Origin: Hyphomicrobiales bacterium
GTDB lineage: Bacteria > Pseudomonadota > Alphaproteobacteria > Rhizobiales > Rhizobiaceae
Reading direction: 5' to 3'
Assembly: GCA_900466945.1 (NCBI GenBank)
Contig: UBNV01000010.1
Coordinates: forward strand, 1 to 64,000
DNA: 64,000 bases
The notes under the pieces were generated by a model. It made no database searches and was not told the DNA's origin. It worked only from the letters and a program-made list of their open reading frames with translations. Positions 34,641 to 42,992 of this stretch are shown here, piece after piece (position 1 is the stretch's first letter; each line of letters starts with the position of its first letter). The position numbers and the translations under genes were made by a program.

Positions 34641-36224
34641 TCAGGCCTCGAGCCAGACCCGGGTTGCGACATAGCCATTCGACATGTCGTTGCCGATGTC
34701 ATGGACATAGCCCTTGACCGACTTCTGGGCCGCATTGACGAAGTCGTTGAACATCGGAAGGATCAGACCACCCTCGTCGCGGACCATCATCGCCATGTCG
34801 CGATACATGTCCTTGCGCTTGGCCTCGTCCAGTTCCGCACGCGCCTCGAGCAGGACCTTGTCGAAGTCCGGCCGCAGGAAGCGGGTGTCGTTCCAGTCCG
34901 CCGTCGAGAGATAGGCTGTGGAATACATCTGATCCTGAGTCGGGCGGCCACCCCAGTAGGAAGTGGAGAAGGGCTGCACGTTCCAGACGTTCGACCAGTA
35001 GCCGTCGCCCGGTTCGCGCTTCACTTCGACGTTGATGCCGGCTTTCTTGGCACTTTCCTGATAGAGCACGGCAGCGTCCACGGCGCCCGGGAAGGCGACT
35101 TCGGACGTCCGCAGCAGGACTGCACCATCATGACCCGACTTCTTGTAGTGGAAGGCGGCCTTGTCCGGATCATAGGCGCGCTGTTCGATGCCTTCTGGGA
35201 AGAGGGCATAGGTTTCGTTGATCGGGAAGTCATTGCCGACTTTGCCGTAGCCACCCAGTACCGTCTCGACCATCGTTTCGCGGTCCATGGCGTATTTCAG
35301 TGCAAGCCGCAGATCGACATTGTCGAAGGGCGCCGTGTTGCAGTGCATGATGAACACGTAGTGACCGCGACCGGATGTGCTGAGGATCTCGACATTCGGC
35401 GAGCGCTGCAGCATCGAGACCGTCTTGGGGTCGACACGGTTGATGTAATGTACCTGGCCGGACGCCAGGGCGGCGATGCGGGCCGTGGCGTCGTTCATGT
35501 TGATAATCTCGATCGAATCGACATAGCCGCGGTCCGTGCGCCAGTCATCCGTGTTGCGCTCGAAGGTGGCGCGCACGCCGGGCTCGAAGCTCGTCATCTT
35601 GTATGGGCCGGTGCCGATCGAGGCGAGCGGGTCATCATACCCGCCATTCGGCTGGATCACGAGATGGTAGTCGGTGAGAAGCAGTGGCAGGTCGGCGTTG
35701 CCTTCCGTGAGCACGAGAACGAGGTTGTCGCCATCTGCCTTGATTTCCTTGATCGACTTCATCACGCCGAGCGCGCCGGATTCCGACTTTTCATCGGTGT
35801 GGCGCTGCAGGGTCTTCACCACGTCTTCGATGGTGAGGTCCTTGCCATCGTGGAATTTCACACCCTTGCGGATCTTGAAGGTCCAGGTGGCGGCATCGGC
35901 CGACGGCTCCCAAGACTCGGCAAGCGCCGGCACAGGCTGGCCGGTCAGCGGCTCGGATTCGACCAGCATGTCGCCCCAGCAGCGACCAATGCAGAACATG
36001 ACCTGCGACAGGAACTTCGCCGGGTCTTTGCTGTCGGTGGCCGAGCCGCCTTCGAGGCCGAGCTTCAGGTTGCCGCCGCGCTTGGGTTCCTGGGCCGAGG
36101 CGCTGGTGGCGTAAAGCGAGCTCGCGGCCGTCAGCGTCAGGCCGGCGGCCATGGCGCGGCCCATGAATTCACGCCGGCTCAAGGCGGCTGAAGTCAGGCT
36201 GGTCAGAAATTTGTCGTTGCTCAT
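34641..36224 (-). CDS. ABC importer solute-binding protein, family 5 (Tat-exported)
   Basis: A 527-residue periplasmic protein of the DppA/OppA class. A twin-arginine signal is visible (SRREFMGRAMAAGLTLTAA, cleavage near ATSASA). The mature protein shows family landmarks AESWEPSADAATWTFKIRKGVKFHDGKDLTIEDVV, IGTGPYKMTSFEPG and NTAPFDNVDLRLALKYAMDRETMV. It delivers its ligand to the DppBC-like permeases downstream. A 114-base gap separates it from the CaiD-like gene, so it may have its own promoter. The locus suggests carnitine, gamma-butyrobetaine or an acyl or peptidyl derivative as ligand (inference). Confidence 0.9.
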   Translation of the reverse strand: MSNDKFLTSLTSAALSRREFMGRAMAAGLTLTAASSLYATSASAQEPKRGGNLKLGLEGGSATDSKDPAKFLSQVMFCIGRCWGDMLVESEPLTGQPVPALAESWEPSADAATWTFKIRKGVKFHDGKDLTIEDVVKTLQRHTDEKSESGALGVMKSIKEIKADGDNLVLVLTEGNADLPLLLTDYHLVIQPNGGYDDPLASIGTGPYKMTSFEPGVRATFERNTDDWRTDRGYVDSIEIINMNDATARIAALASGQVHYINRVDPKTVSMLQRSPNVEILSTSGRGHYVFIMHCNTAPFDNVDLRLALKYAMDRETMVETVLGGYGKVGNDFPINETYALFPEGIEQRAYDPDKAAFHYKKSGHDGAVLLRTSEVAFPGAVDAAVLYQESAKKAGINVEVKREPGDGYWSNVWNVQPFSTSYWGGRPTQDQMYSTAYLSTADWNDTRFLRPDFDKVLLEARAELDEAKRKDMYRDMAMMVRDEGGLILPMFNDFVNAAQKSVKGYVHDIGNDMSNGYVATRVWLEA

Positions 36225-36338
36225 CGTCTGTTCCCTTGTTCTGGTTGGTTATGCGTCCGGATCTTTTGTCCGTGACGGTGGCGGTCGTTTAAGTTCGCAA
36301 TCGGGCCGACCGCAGACGCCCTCACGCGCAGGCTAGCT

Positions 36339-37121
36339 TCATCTCCCCTTCCAGACAGGTGGGCGCTTCTCGGCAAAGGCGCGCGCGCCCTCACGTTGGT
36401 CTTCGCTCCCGTACAGAATGTCCACCGTGCGGTATTGCCGCTTGGTGATCTTGTTCATCGTCTGCTGAAAATCCCGGCCCTCGGCATCGCGGACGATCTC
36501 CTTGATGGCGGCATAGACGAGCGGCGGGCCGCTTTCGAGCAGCCGCGCAAGCGTCCAGGCCCTGTCCATCAGTGCCTCGGCGGGCAGGATCTCGTTGACG
36601 AATCCCCAGCGATGCGCCTCCTGCGCATCCAGCCACCGGCCGGTCAACAGCATGTCCATGGCGATATGGTAGGGGATGCGCTTCGGCAGCTTGATCGAGG
36701 CGGCATCTGCCACCGTGCCCGAGCGGATTTCCGGCAGTGCGAAGGTGGCATGGTCGGCGGCGAGAATGAGGTCGGCAGACAGCGCGATCTCAAGGCCGCC
36801 GCCGCAACAGATGCCATTGATCGCCGCAATCACCGGCTTGTTGAGGTCGCGCAATTCCTGCAGCCCGCCAAAGCCGCCGACGCCGTAGTCTCCGTCGACC
36901 GCATCGCCTTCGGCAGCGGCCTTCAGGTCCCAGCCGGGGCAGAAGAACTTGGGACCGGCGCCGGTGATGATCGCGACCCTGAGTGTTCCGTCGTCACGGA
37001 AGTTTGCGAAGACCTGGCCCATGATCCGGCTAGTGGCGAGATCGACGGCATTGGCCTTGGGACGGTCGATCGTGACTTCGAGGATGCCGTTTTCGCGACG
37101 GGTGCGGATAGGGTCGGTCAC
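36339..37121 (-). CDS. CaiD-like crotonobetainyl-CoA hydratase (enoyl-CoA hydratase family)
   Basis: A 260-residue crotonase-fold enzyme that parallels E. coli CaiD along its length: NGILEVTIDRPKANAVD, VFANFRDDGTLRVAIITGAG, KFFCPGWDLKAAAEG, GGGLEIALSADLI, FALPEIRSG, and the C-terminal FAEKRPPVWKGR. CaiD hydrates crotonobetainyl-CoA to L-carnitinyl-CoA. With the acyl-CoA synthetase and dehydrogenase upstream it completes a CoA-ester route from gamma-butyrobetaine to carnitine. The start is GTG 37121 (AAGGAG eight bases upstream), 4 bases after the preceding stop codon. This is the best functional anchor for the locus. Confidence 0.85.
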   Translation of the reverse strand: MTDPIRTRRENGILEVTIDRPKANAVDLATSRIMGQVFANFRDDGTLRVAIITGAGPKFFCPGWDLKAAAEGDAVDGDYGVGGFGGLQELRDLNKPVIAAINGICCGGGLEIALSADLILAADHATFALPEIRSGTVADAASIKLPKRIPYHIAMDMLLTGRWLDAQEAHRWGFVNEILPAEALMDRAWTLARLLESGPPLVYAAIKEIVRDAEGRDFQQTMNKITKRQYRTVDILYGSEDQREGARAFAEKRPPVWKGR

Positions 37122-37125
37122 GCGT

Positions 37126-39189
37126 TCAACTCCTTGTCCGGATGAAGGCATCGACGGCAATTGCGCCTTCGCCTTCCGGCAGCACCAGAACCGGATTAAG
37201 GTCCAGTTCTTCAAGCCTCGTTGCGTTGTCAGCGACATATTCTGCGACAGAGGCGACGAGTTGCACCAAAGCGTTCATATCGCCTCGTGGACCGCCGCGA
37301 TAACCTGCGACCAGAGCCGAACTCCTGAGGCCCCGAATGGCGTCGCGGATCTCCTGGTGGTTCGTAGGGAGTAGCAGGATCGCGCTGTCGTCGAGCAGGT
37401 CTACGAGAACGCCACCCGCGCCGACGGTCAGAACTGGTCCGACGATAGGATCACGGAACGCACCAACGATCAATTCCGCGACTGGCTTCGGTGCCATCAC
37501 TTCAACGAGAAAGCGGCTGGCGACCGGTGCCATTGCCGAGGCCGCCGCGAGGACCTCGGCGGCACTTCGGATGTTGAGGCGCACTGCGCCGACGTCGCTC
37601 TTGTGGGCGATGCCGAGACCCTTGAGAGCAACCGGGTAACCCAGCCGCTCAGCAATGGCGACGGTCTTTTCCGGGTTATCGGCGACCATACCGTAGGGGA
37701 TCTTGACGCCATAGGCGGCAAGTGTCGGTTTGGCGCGTTCTTCGTAAAAGCTGATGATATCAGTTTCGACCTGCTGGGCAGAGAGGAGGGGGGCAGGCAC
37801 CAGCCGCTCCCAGGCGGCATGGATGCCATGGGCGACCTCGATGGCGCCGAGCGCCTCGTCGATGCCGCAGAAGGGCACGATGCCTTCGGCAATGAGGCGA
37901 CTGGCCACGGCCTCGGGCATGGTTTCACCGAGGCTGGAGACAACGCCGACCGCGGCCCTAGTCTCGCGTTGCGCATCGATCACTGCATCAACCGTCGTCG
38001 TCCAGTCGGTCGCGTCGCAGCGGTCGGCGCGGGGAAAATCGAGGACGATGAGATTCATCCCATATTCGCCGCCCATTACGGTGGAAAAGGCCTGCGCCTG
38101 CCGTGTTTGGTTGCCCCAGACAAAGGTGTGATAGTCGAGCGGATTGGACAGTGTCACCATTGCGCCGAGCGTTTCTCTGAGCGTCGGCAATTGTTCAGGC
38201 CTGAGGTCGCGGAAGTCAACTGCCTTGCCGACCCCGGCATCCGCCATCAGCGAAGCCTCGCCACCCGAACAGCTCATCGCCGAGACCGTGTTGTTCGGCA
38301 GCGGCCCGCAGACATGCAGGAGTTTCAGCGTTTCCAGCATTTGCGGCAGGGAGTGCACGCGTCCGATGCCGAGGCGTTTGAGCAGGGCCGAGGATACCCG
38401 ATCGTTACCGGCAAGCGAAGCCGTGTGCGACAACGCCGCGCGCTGGGCAGCGACCGATCGGCCGACCTTCAGCGCCACCACCGGTTTGCGCAGCGCGCGG
38501 GCGCGGCTCGCGAGGTGCTGCAGCGCTTCCAGGTCATCGAAGCTTTCGATATGCAGCCCGACGGCGGTCACCCGTTCGTCCTCGATCGCTGCCGCCGCAA
38601 GCGCCGACAGGCCGGTCTGCGCCTGGTTTCCGGCCGTCATCAAATAGGCGATCGGCAGCCCGCGGGTCTGCATCGAGATGTTGAGCGCGATATTGGAAGA
38701 CTGGGTGAGGATGGCCACACCCCTGTCAACATGTTTCATGCCGTGCTGGTCGGGCCAGAGCAGGGCATCGTCGAGCATGTTGATGAAGCCGTAGCAATTG
38801 GGGCCAAGCATCGCCATGGTGCCGGCGGCAGCAACGAGTTCTGCCTGAAGGGCAGGACCGTCGGGCAGCTCCGACACCGCTTCGGCGAAGCCGGAAGCGT
38901 AGCAGATGGCACCGCCGGCGCCACGCTGCTTCAGCTCTCGCAGGATTTCGACTGTGAGGTTCCGGTTGACCCCGATGAAGGCCGCATCCGGCGCGCCGGG
39001 GAGCTCCGCTACCGATTGGTAGCAGCGGTGGCCATGCACAGTTTCGCGGGTCGGATGCACCGGCCAGATTGCACCGCGATACCCCGCCTTGCCGCACTGC
39101 TCCACCACACGCGCCGCTTCCTTGCCGCCGAAGACGGCGATCGACTGCGGGCGGATCAGGCGGGCGAGTGCGGTGGCTTTTGTCGTCAT
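37126..39189 (-). CDS. ADP-forming acyl-CoA synthetase (acetyl-CoA synthetase-like)
   Basis: A 687-residue NDP-forming acyl-CoA synthetase with fused alpha and beta parts. The CoA-binding Rossmann domain is N-terminal (LIRPQSIAVFGGKEAARV). Then come succinyl-CoA-ligase-like domains with the phospho-histidine loop in ALSHTASLAG (~residue 258). The C-terminal ATP-grasp domain includes YGVKIPYGM, YPVALKGLGIAHKSDVGAVRLNI and the terminal LEELDLNPVLV. It activates a carboxylate to its CoA ester. In this locus gamma-butyrobetaine, crotonobetaine or carnitine is the likely substrate. ATG 39189 has GGAAG nine bases upstream; ATG 39198 abuts it. The gene is followed directly by the CaiD-like hydratase. 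Confidence 0.85.
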   Translation of the reverse strand: MTTKATALARLIRPQSIAVFGGKEAARVVEQCGKAGYRGAIWPVHPTRETVHGHRCYQSVAELPGAPDAAFIGVNRNLTVEILRELKQRGAGGAICYASGFAEAVSELPDGPALQAELVAAAGTMAMLGPNCYGFINMLDDALLWPDQHGMKHVDRGVAILTQSSNIALNISMQTRGLPIAYLMTAGNQAQTGLSALAAAAIEDERVTAVGLHIESFDDLEALQHLASRARALRKPVVALKVGRSVAAQRAALSHTASLAGNDRVSSALLKRLGIGRVHSLPQMLETLKLLHVCGPLPNNTVSAMSCSGGEASLMADAGVGKAVDFRDLRPEQLPTLRETLGAMVTLSNPLDYHTFVWGNQTRQAQAFSTVMGGEYGMNLIVLDFPRADRCDATDWTTTVDAVIDAQRETRAAVGVVSSLGETMPEAVASRLIAEGIVPFCGIDEALGAIEVAHGIHAAWERLVPAPLLSAQQVETDIISFYEERAKPTLAAYGVKIPYGMVADNPEKTVAIAERLGYPVALKGLGIAHKSDVGAVRLNIRSAAEVLAAASAMAPVASRFLVEVMAPKPVAELIVGAFRDPIVGPVLTVGAGGVLVDLLDDSAILLLPTNHQEIRDAIRGLRSSALVAGYRGGPRGDMNALVQLVASVAEYVADNATRLEELDLNPVLVLPEGEGAIAVDAFIRTRS

Positions 39190-39226
39190 CCGATCCATCT
39201 TCCAGGGCAGTTAGGAGGTCGCATCG

Positions 39227-40387
39227 TCATGCTCCAAACGGTCGCAACAGGTCGCGGCTGATAATGTGGCGCTGGATTTCCGAGGTGCCGTCCCAGATCC
39301 GCTCGACGCGTGCGTCACGCCAGAAGCGGGCCAGCGGCAGGTCGTCCATCAGGCCCATGCCGCCATGGATCTGGATCGCCTCGTCGGTCACCCGCGCCAG
39401 CATTTCCGAGGCGTAGAGCTTGGCGGACGCGATCTCGCGATTGGCCGGCAGCCCCTGATCGAGGCGCCAGGCGGCGGCGAGCGTCAGATAGTCAGCCGCA
39501 TCGATCTCGGTGATCATGTCGGCGAGCTTGAAGGAAACGCCCTGGTTGGCGCCGATCGGCTTGCCGAACTGGTGCCGCTCGGCAGCATAGGAGACAGCGA
39601 GGTCAAAGACCCGTCGCGCCCGGCCAACGCAACTCGCGGCGACGGTGAGCCGCGTGCCATAGAGCCAGGCGTTGGCGAGCTCGAAACCCTTGTGCACCTC
39701 GCCGAGGATCTGAGCCGAGGGCAGGCGGCAATCGTCGAAATCGAGGATGCAGTTCTTGTAGCCACGATGCGAGACCGAGGAGTAGCCGTCGCGGATGGTG
39801 AAGCCCGGCGTGCCGCGATCGACGAGGAAGCAGGTGATCAGCTTCTTCACGCCCTTCGGTGTCTCTTCTTCGCCGGTGGCGACGAAGACGATGACGAAAT
39901 CGGCGATATTGGCATGGCTGATGAAATGTTTGGTGCCATTGACCACCCAGTCATCGCCATCAGGGCGGGCCGTGCAGCTCATGCCGCGCAGGTCCGAGCC
40001 GGCGCCGGGCTCGGTCATGGCCAGAGCATCGAACTTGTCGCCGCGCGTGGCCGGCAGAAGATAGCGCTCGCGCTGGTCGTCATTGCAGCCCATCAGAATG
40101 CCGGAGGGACGGCCGAAGAACACGGTGAGCGCCATGGAGGCACGGCCGAGTTCGCGTTCCACCAGCGTGAAGGTCTGGTGGTCCAGCCCGCCGCCGCCGA
40201 CCTCTTCCGGCATGTTGCACGCGAAGAAGCCGAGCTGCTTCACCTTGGCCGCGATCTCCCAGCCGACCTCCGGCGGCACGTGGCCTGTCTTCTCGACCTG
40301 ATCTTCGAGCGGATAGAGTTCGCTCTCCACGAAGCCGCGGACCGTATCGACGATCATCTGCTGTTCTTCGGAAAGGGCGAAATCCAT
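39227..40387 (-). CDS. Acyl-CoA dehydrogenase (proposed gamma-butyrobetainyl-CoA dehydrogenase)
   Basis: A 386-residue FAD acyl-CoA dehydrogenase. Three domains are visible: N-terminal helices (EEQQMIVDTVRGFVESELYPLE), a central domain with signature ALAMTEPGAGSDLRGM and the WVVNGTKHFIS strand, and a C-terminal helical domain ending FWRDARVERIWDGTSEIQRHIISRDLL. The position of the usual catalytic Glu in the (I/V)YEGT motif is Asp here (IWDGT). It is proposed to desaturate gamma-butyrobetainyl-CoA to crotonobetainyl-CoA, before CaiD-like hydration. AAGGA precedes the ATG by seven bases. Co-directional with its neighbours at short spacing. Confidence 0.85.
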   Translation of the reverse strand: MDFALSEEQQMIVDTVRGFVESELYPLEDQVEKTGHVPPEVGWEIAAKVKQLGFFACNMPEEVGGGGLDHQTFTLVERELGRASMALTVFFGRPSGILMGCNDDQRERYLLPATRGDKFDALAMTEPGAGSDLRGMSCTARPDGDDWVVNGTKHFISHANIADFVIVFVATGEEETPKGVKKLITCFLVDRGTPGFTIRDGYSSVSHRGYKNCILDFDDCRLPSAQILGEVHKGFELANAWLYGTRLTVAASCVGRARRVFDLAVSYAAERHQFGKPIGANQGVSFKLADMITEIDAADYLTLAAAWRLDQGLPANREIASAKLYASEMLARVTDEAIQIHGGMGLMDDLPLARFWRDARVERIWDGTSEIQRHIISRDLLRPFGA

Positions 40388-40423
40388 GCGGCTATCCTTG
40401 TGCGTTTGGTTTCATGGCGGTGG

Positions 40424-41911
40424 CTACTTCTTCTGCCCGACATGGCGGCCGGCGCCATCTGGTACCGGAAGAGCGGCATGGCCGGCGATCAGCGGTGCGA
40501 GTTTGGCGAGGATCGCCGGCAAAGGCGGCACGGTTTTGCCCTCGGCCGAGGAGACGTGCAGCATTAGGTGTTCACAGGTTGCCACGACTGCATCGTCTGA
40601 AGCACGGCGCAACCAGAAGAAGCTGTGCAGCTTCTTGCCGTCCGAGGGAAGCAATTGGGCTTCGACGTAAAGAGCATCACCGAGCTTGCACTCGTCGAGC
40701 AGCCGCAGATGGTTCTCGACCGTATAATAGCTGTGGCCGGCCGAGACATAATCCATGTCGACGCCGATGAGGCGCAGCAGCGCATCGGAACTGTCGGCAA
40801 AGCACTGGCTGTAGCGGTATTCGGTCATGTGGCCGTTGTAATCGACCCAGGAGGGATGCACGCGGAAGTCCGCAAGCTTGATGGGCTTGGTGGTGTCTGC
40901 GGCAGCAGGCGCCGGCGCAGCCGACCAGAGATGCGCCTCGAACTCCGCCAGCAACTTGCCCGAACCCCAGCCACGACCCGCATCGCCTGCCTTCAGGGCC
41001 TGCATGATGCCGACGAGGTTCTGGTCGCGGATGCGCTCCAGATCGCGAATGCCGCGCGCGCCCGACTGGGCGTCCGACTGTCCGGCGATCTTGTCAACGA
41101 GTTCGTCGCTCAGATCGACCACGTCGGTGAGTTTGGTCCAGGGCCAGGCAAGGCAGGGGCCGAACTGGGCGAGGAAATGCCGCATGCCGGCTTCGCCGCC
41201 GGCGATGCGATAGGTCTCGAACAGACCCATCTGCGCCCATCGCATGCCGAAGGAATAGCGGATCACGTCATCGAGCGTCTCGGTGTCGCAGATGTCGTCC
41301 TTGATCAGCCAGAGCGCCTCGCGCCAAAGTGCTTCCAGCAACCGGTCGCCGACGAAGCCTTCGATCTCCTTGTTGAGGATGACGCCCTTCATGCCGATCG
41401 GGGCGAGCTTCGCCTTGGCGTCTTCCAGCACGGCGCGGCTGGTCTTTTCACCGCCGACGAGTTCGGCGAGCGGCAGGAGGTAGACCGGGTTATAGGGATG
41501 GGCGACGAACATGCGCTCGGGATGTTTCATGTCGCGCTGCAGATCGGTCGGCAGGATGCCCGAGGTCGACGAGCCGATCAGCGCCTTGGGGTCGGCCGCC
41601 GCATCGATCTGGGTAATGACGCCGCGCTTGAGATCGACACGTTCCGGCACGCTTTCCTGGATCCAGTCGGCACCCGCGACAGCCTCCTCGAGCGAGGCTG
41701 CATAGGAGAGTTTCCCCTTGGGCGGCAGCGGCGCCATGGTCAGCATTTCATAGGCGCGTTCGGCATTGGCGAGCACTTCGCCGATGATGCGTTCAGCCTC
41801 CGGATGTGGATCGAAGATCGTCGTGTCAATGCCGGCTAGCACGAAACGCGCTGCCCAGGCCCCGCCGATCACACCGCCGCCGATACAGGCTGCCCTTTGA
41901 ATTCTGCTCAT
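40424..41911 (-). CDS. L-carnitine 3-dehydrogenase fused to a thioesterase domain
   Basis: A 495-residue bifunctional enzyme. Residues 1-~330 are a 3-hydroxyacyl-CoA dehydrogenase-type NAD domain (CIGGGVIGGAWAARF, catalytic His in FVAHPYNPVYLLPLAELVGG), as in L-carnitine dehydrogenase (EC 1.1.1.108). A Pro/Ala-rich linker (APAPAAADTTKP) leads to a C-terminal hot-dog thioesterase (~345-480, HPSWVDYNGHMTEYRYSQCFADSSDALL). The same fusion is known from Sinorhizobium and related bacteria, where the second domain hydrolyses betainyl-CoA. It oxidises carnitine to 3-dehydrocarnitine and releases glycine betaine after cleavage. The start at 41911 is favoured over longer forms because the Rossmann fold then begins at residue 5. 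Confidence 0.9.
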   Translation of the reverse strand: MSRIQRAACIGGGVIGGAWAARFVLAGIDTTIFDPHPEAERIIGEVLANAERAYEMLTMAPLPPKGKLSYAASLEEAVAGADWIQESVPERVDLKRGVITQIDAAADPKALIGSSTSGILPTDLQRDMKHPERMFVAHPYNPVYLLPLAELVGGEKTSRAVLEDAKAKLAPIGMKGVILNKEIEGFVGDRLLEALWREALWLIKDDICDTETLDDVIRYSFGMRWAQMGLFETYRIAGGEAGMRHFLAQFGPCLAWPWTKLTDVVDLSDELVDKIAGQSDAQSGARGIRDLERIRDQNLVGIMQALKAGDAGRGWGSGKLLAEFEAHLWSAAPAPAAADTTKPIKLADFRVHPSWVDYNGHMTEYRYSQCFADSSDALLRLIGVDMDYVSAGHSYYTVENHLRLLDECKLGDALYVEAQLLPSDGKKLHSFFWLRRASDDAVVATCEHLMLHVSSAEGKTVPPLPAILAKLAPLIAGHAALPVPDGAGRHVGQKK

Positions 41912-41961
41912 CACGTTCTCGTCCGCATGTCGGTTTGTCGAGTGATCCGTCCGCGAAATTA

Positions 41962-42882
41962 TCAGGGACGGGTGGGGCATCCGCGCTTGGTGAGCTTGAG
42001 CTTCTTGCGCACCTCGTCCGGTCCGATGATCCGGGCGCCCATGCCCTCGATCACGGTCACGGCCTTTTCAACGAGCTGGGCGTTGGTCGCGAGCAGACCC
42101 TTGCCGGCATAGAGATTGTCTTCCAGACCGACGCGCACATTGCCACCGGCAAGCACGGCAGCCGCCGGATAGGCCATGGCATTGCGGCCGATCGAGAAGG
42201 CCGAGAAGGTCCAGTTCGCCGGCACGTTGTTGACCATCGCCATGAAGGTGTTGAGGTCGTCGGGCGCGCCCCAGGGAATGCCCATGCAGAGCTGGATGAG
42301 AACAGGATCCTCGATCAGGCCTTCCTCGACCAGCTGCTTGGCGAACCACAGATGGCCAGTGTCGAAGGCTTCGATCTCGGGGCGCACACCAAGATCCGTC
42401 ATCAGCTTTGCCATGGCACGCAGCATCGACGGCGTGTTGGTCATGACATAGTCGCCGAGCGAGAAATTCATCGTGCCGCAATCGAGCGTGCAGATTTCCG
42501 GCAGGCATTCGGCGACATGGGACACGCGCTCGGTGGCGCCGGCCATGTCGGTCCCCACGGGATTGAGCGGCAAGGGCTGTTCGACATTGCCGAAAATCAG
42601 GTCCCCGCCCATGCCGGCGGTCAGGTTCAGGACAACGTCGACATCGGCCGAGCGGATGCGGTCTGTGACTTCCTTGTAGAGATCATTGCGCCGGCTGGCG
42701 GCACCCGTTTCCGGATCGCGCACATGGCAATGCACGACGGCTGCCCCGGCCTTGGCGGCATCGATGGCGGAGTCAGCGATCTGCTTGGGAGTGATCGGCA
42801 CATGCGGCGATTTCGAGGTGGTGTCTCCGGCGCCTGTGACAGCGCAGGTGATGAAGACATCCCGGTTCATGGCTAGAGGCAC
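41962..42882 (-). CDS. Beta-keto acid cleavage enzyme (3-dehydrocarnitine cleavage)
   Basis: A 306-residue BKACE-family (DUF849, Kce-like) TIM-barrel enzyme. The Zn ligands lie in AVVHCHVRDPETG, and further family segments are VVLNLTAGMGGDLIF, TLDCGTMNFSLGDYVMTNTP and the C-terminal GGNVRVGLEDNLYAGKGLLATNAQLVEKA. Kce-type enzymes condense a beta-keto acid with acetyl-CoA and release acetoacetate plus a new CoA ester. Next to carnitine dehydrogenase the expected substrate is 3-dehydrocarnitine, giving betainyl-CoA for the thioesterase. GTG 42882 has GGGAG eight bases upstream. First gene of the minus-strand operon, divergent from its probable regulator. Confidence 0.88.
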   Translation of the reverse strand: MPLAMNRDVFITCAVTGAGDTTSKSPHVPITPKQIADSAIDAAKAGAAVVHCHVRDPETGAASRRNDLYKEVTDRIRSADVDVVLNLTAGMGGDLIFGNVEQPLPLNPVGTDMAGATERVSHVAECLPEICTLDCGTMNFSLGDYVMTNTPSMLRAMAKLMTDLGVRPEIEAFDTGHLWFAKQLVEEGLIEDPVLIQLCMGIPWGAPDDLNTFMAMVNNVPANWTFSAFSIGRNAMAYPAAAVLAGGNVRVGLEDNLYAGKGLLATNAQLVEKAVTVIEGMGARIIGPDEVRKKLKLTKRGCPTRP

Positions 42883-42992
42883 GGATTATTCTCCCTCGTT
42901 CGTTGCACCCATTACGAGACAGAATGCCGCAGCATGCTTTGCAGGATCGGACAAGTTCTATACACTATCGGAAGTTTCGAGAGATCTTGTCG

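Noticed and set aside
34530..36191. Long open frame antisense to the binding-protein gene
   Set aside because: It lies exactly opposite a well-recognised solute-binding protein, has an unnatural His/Arg/Asp-rich composition and no family match. Typical GC-rich shadow frame; the same applies to 37603-39261, 39266-40567, 40625-41839, 56770-57852 and 57849-58910.
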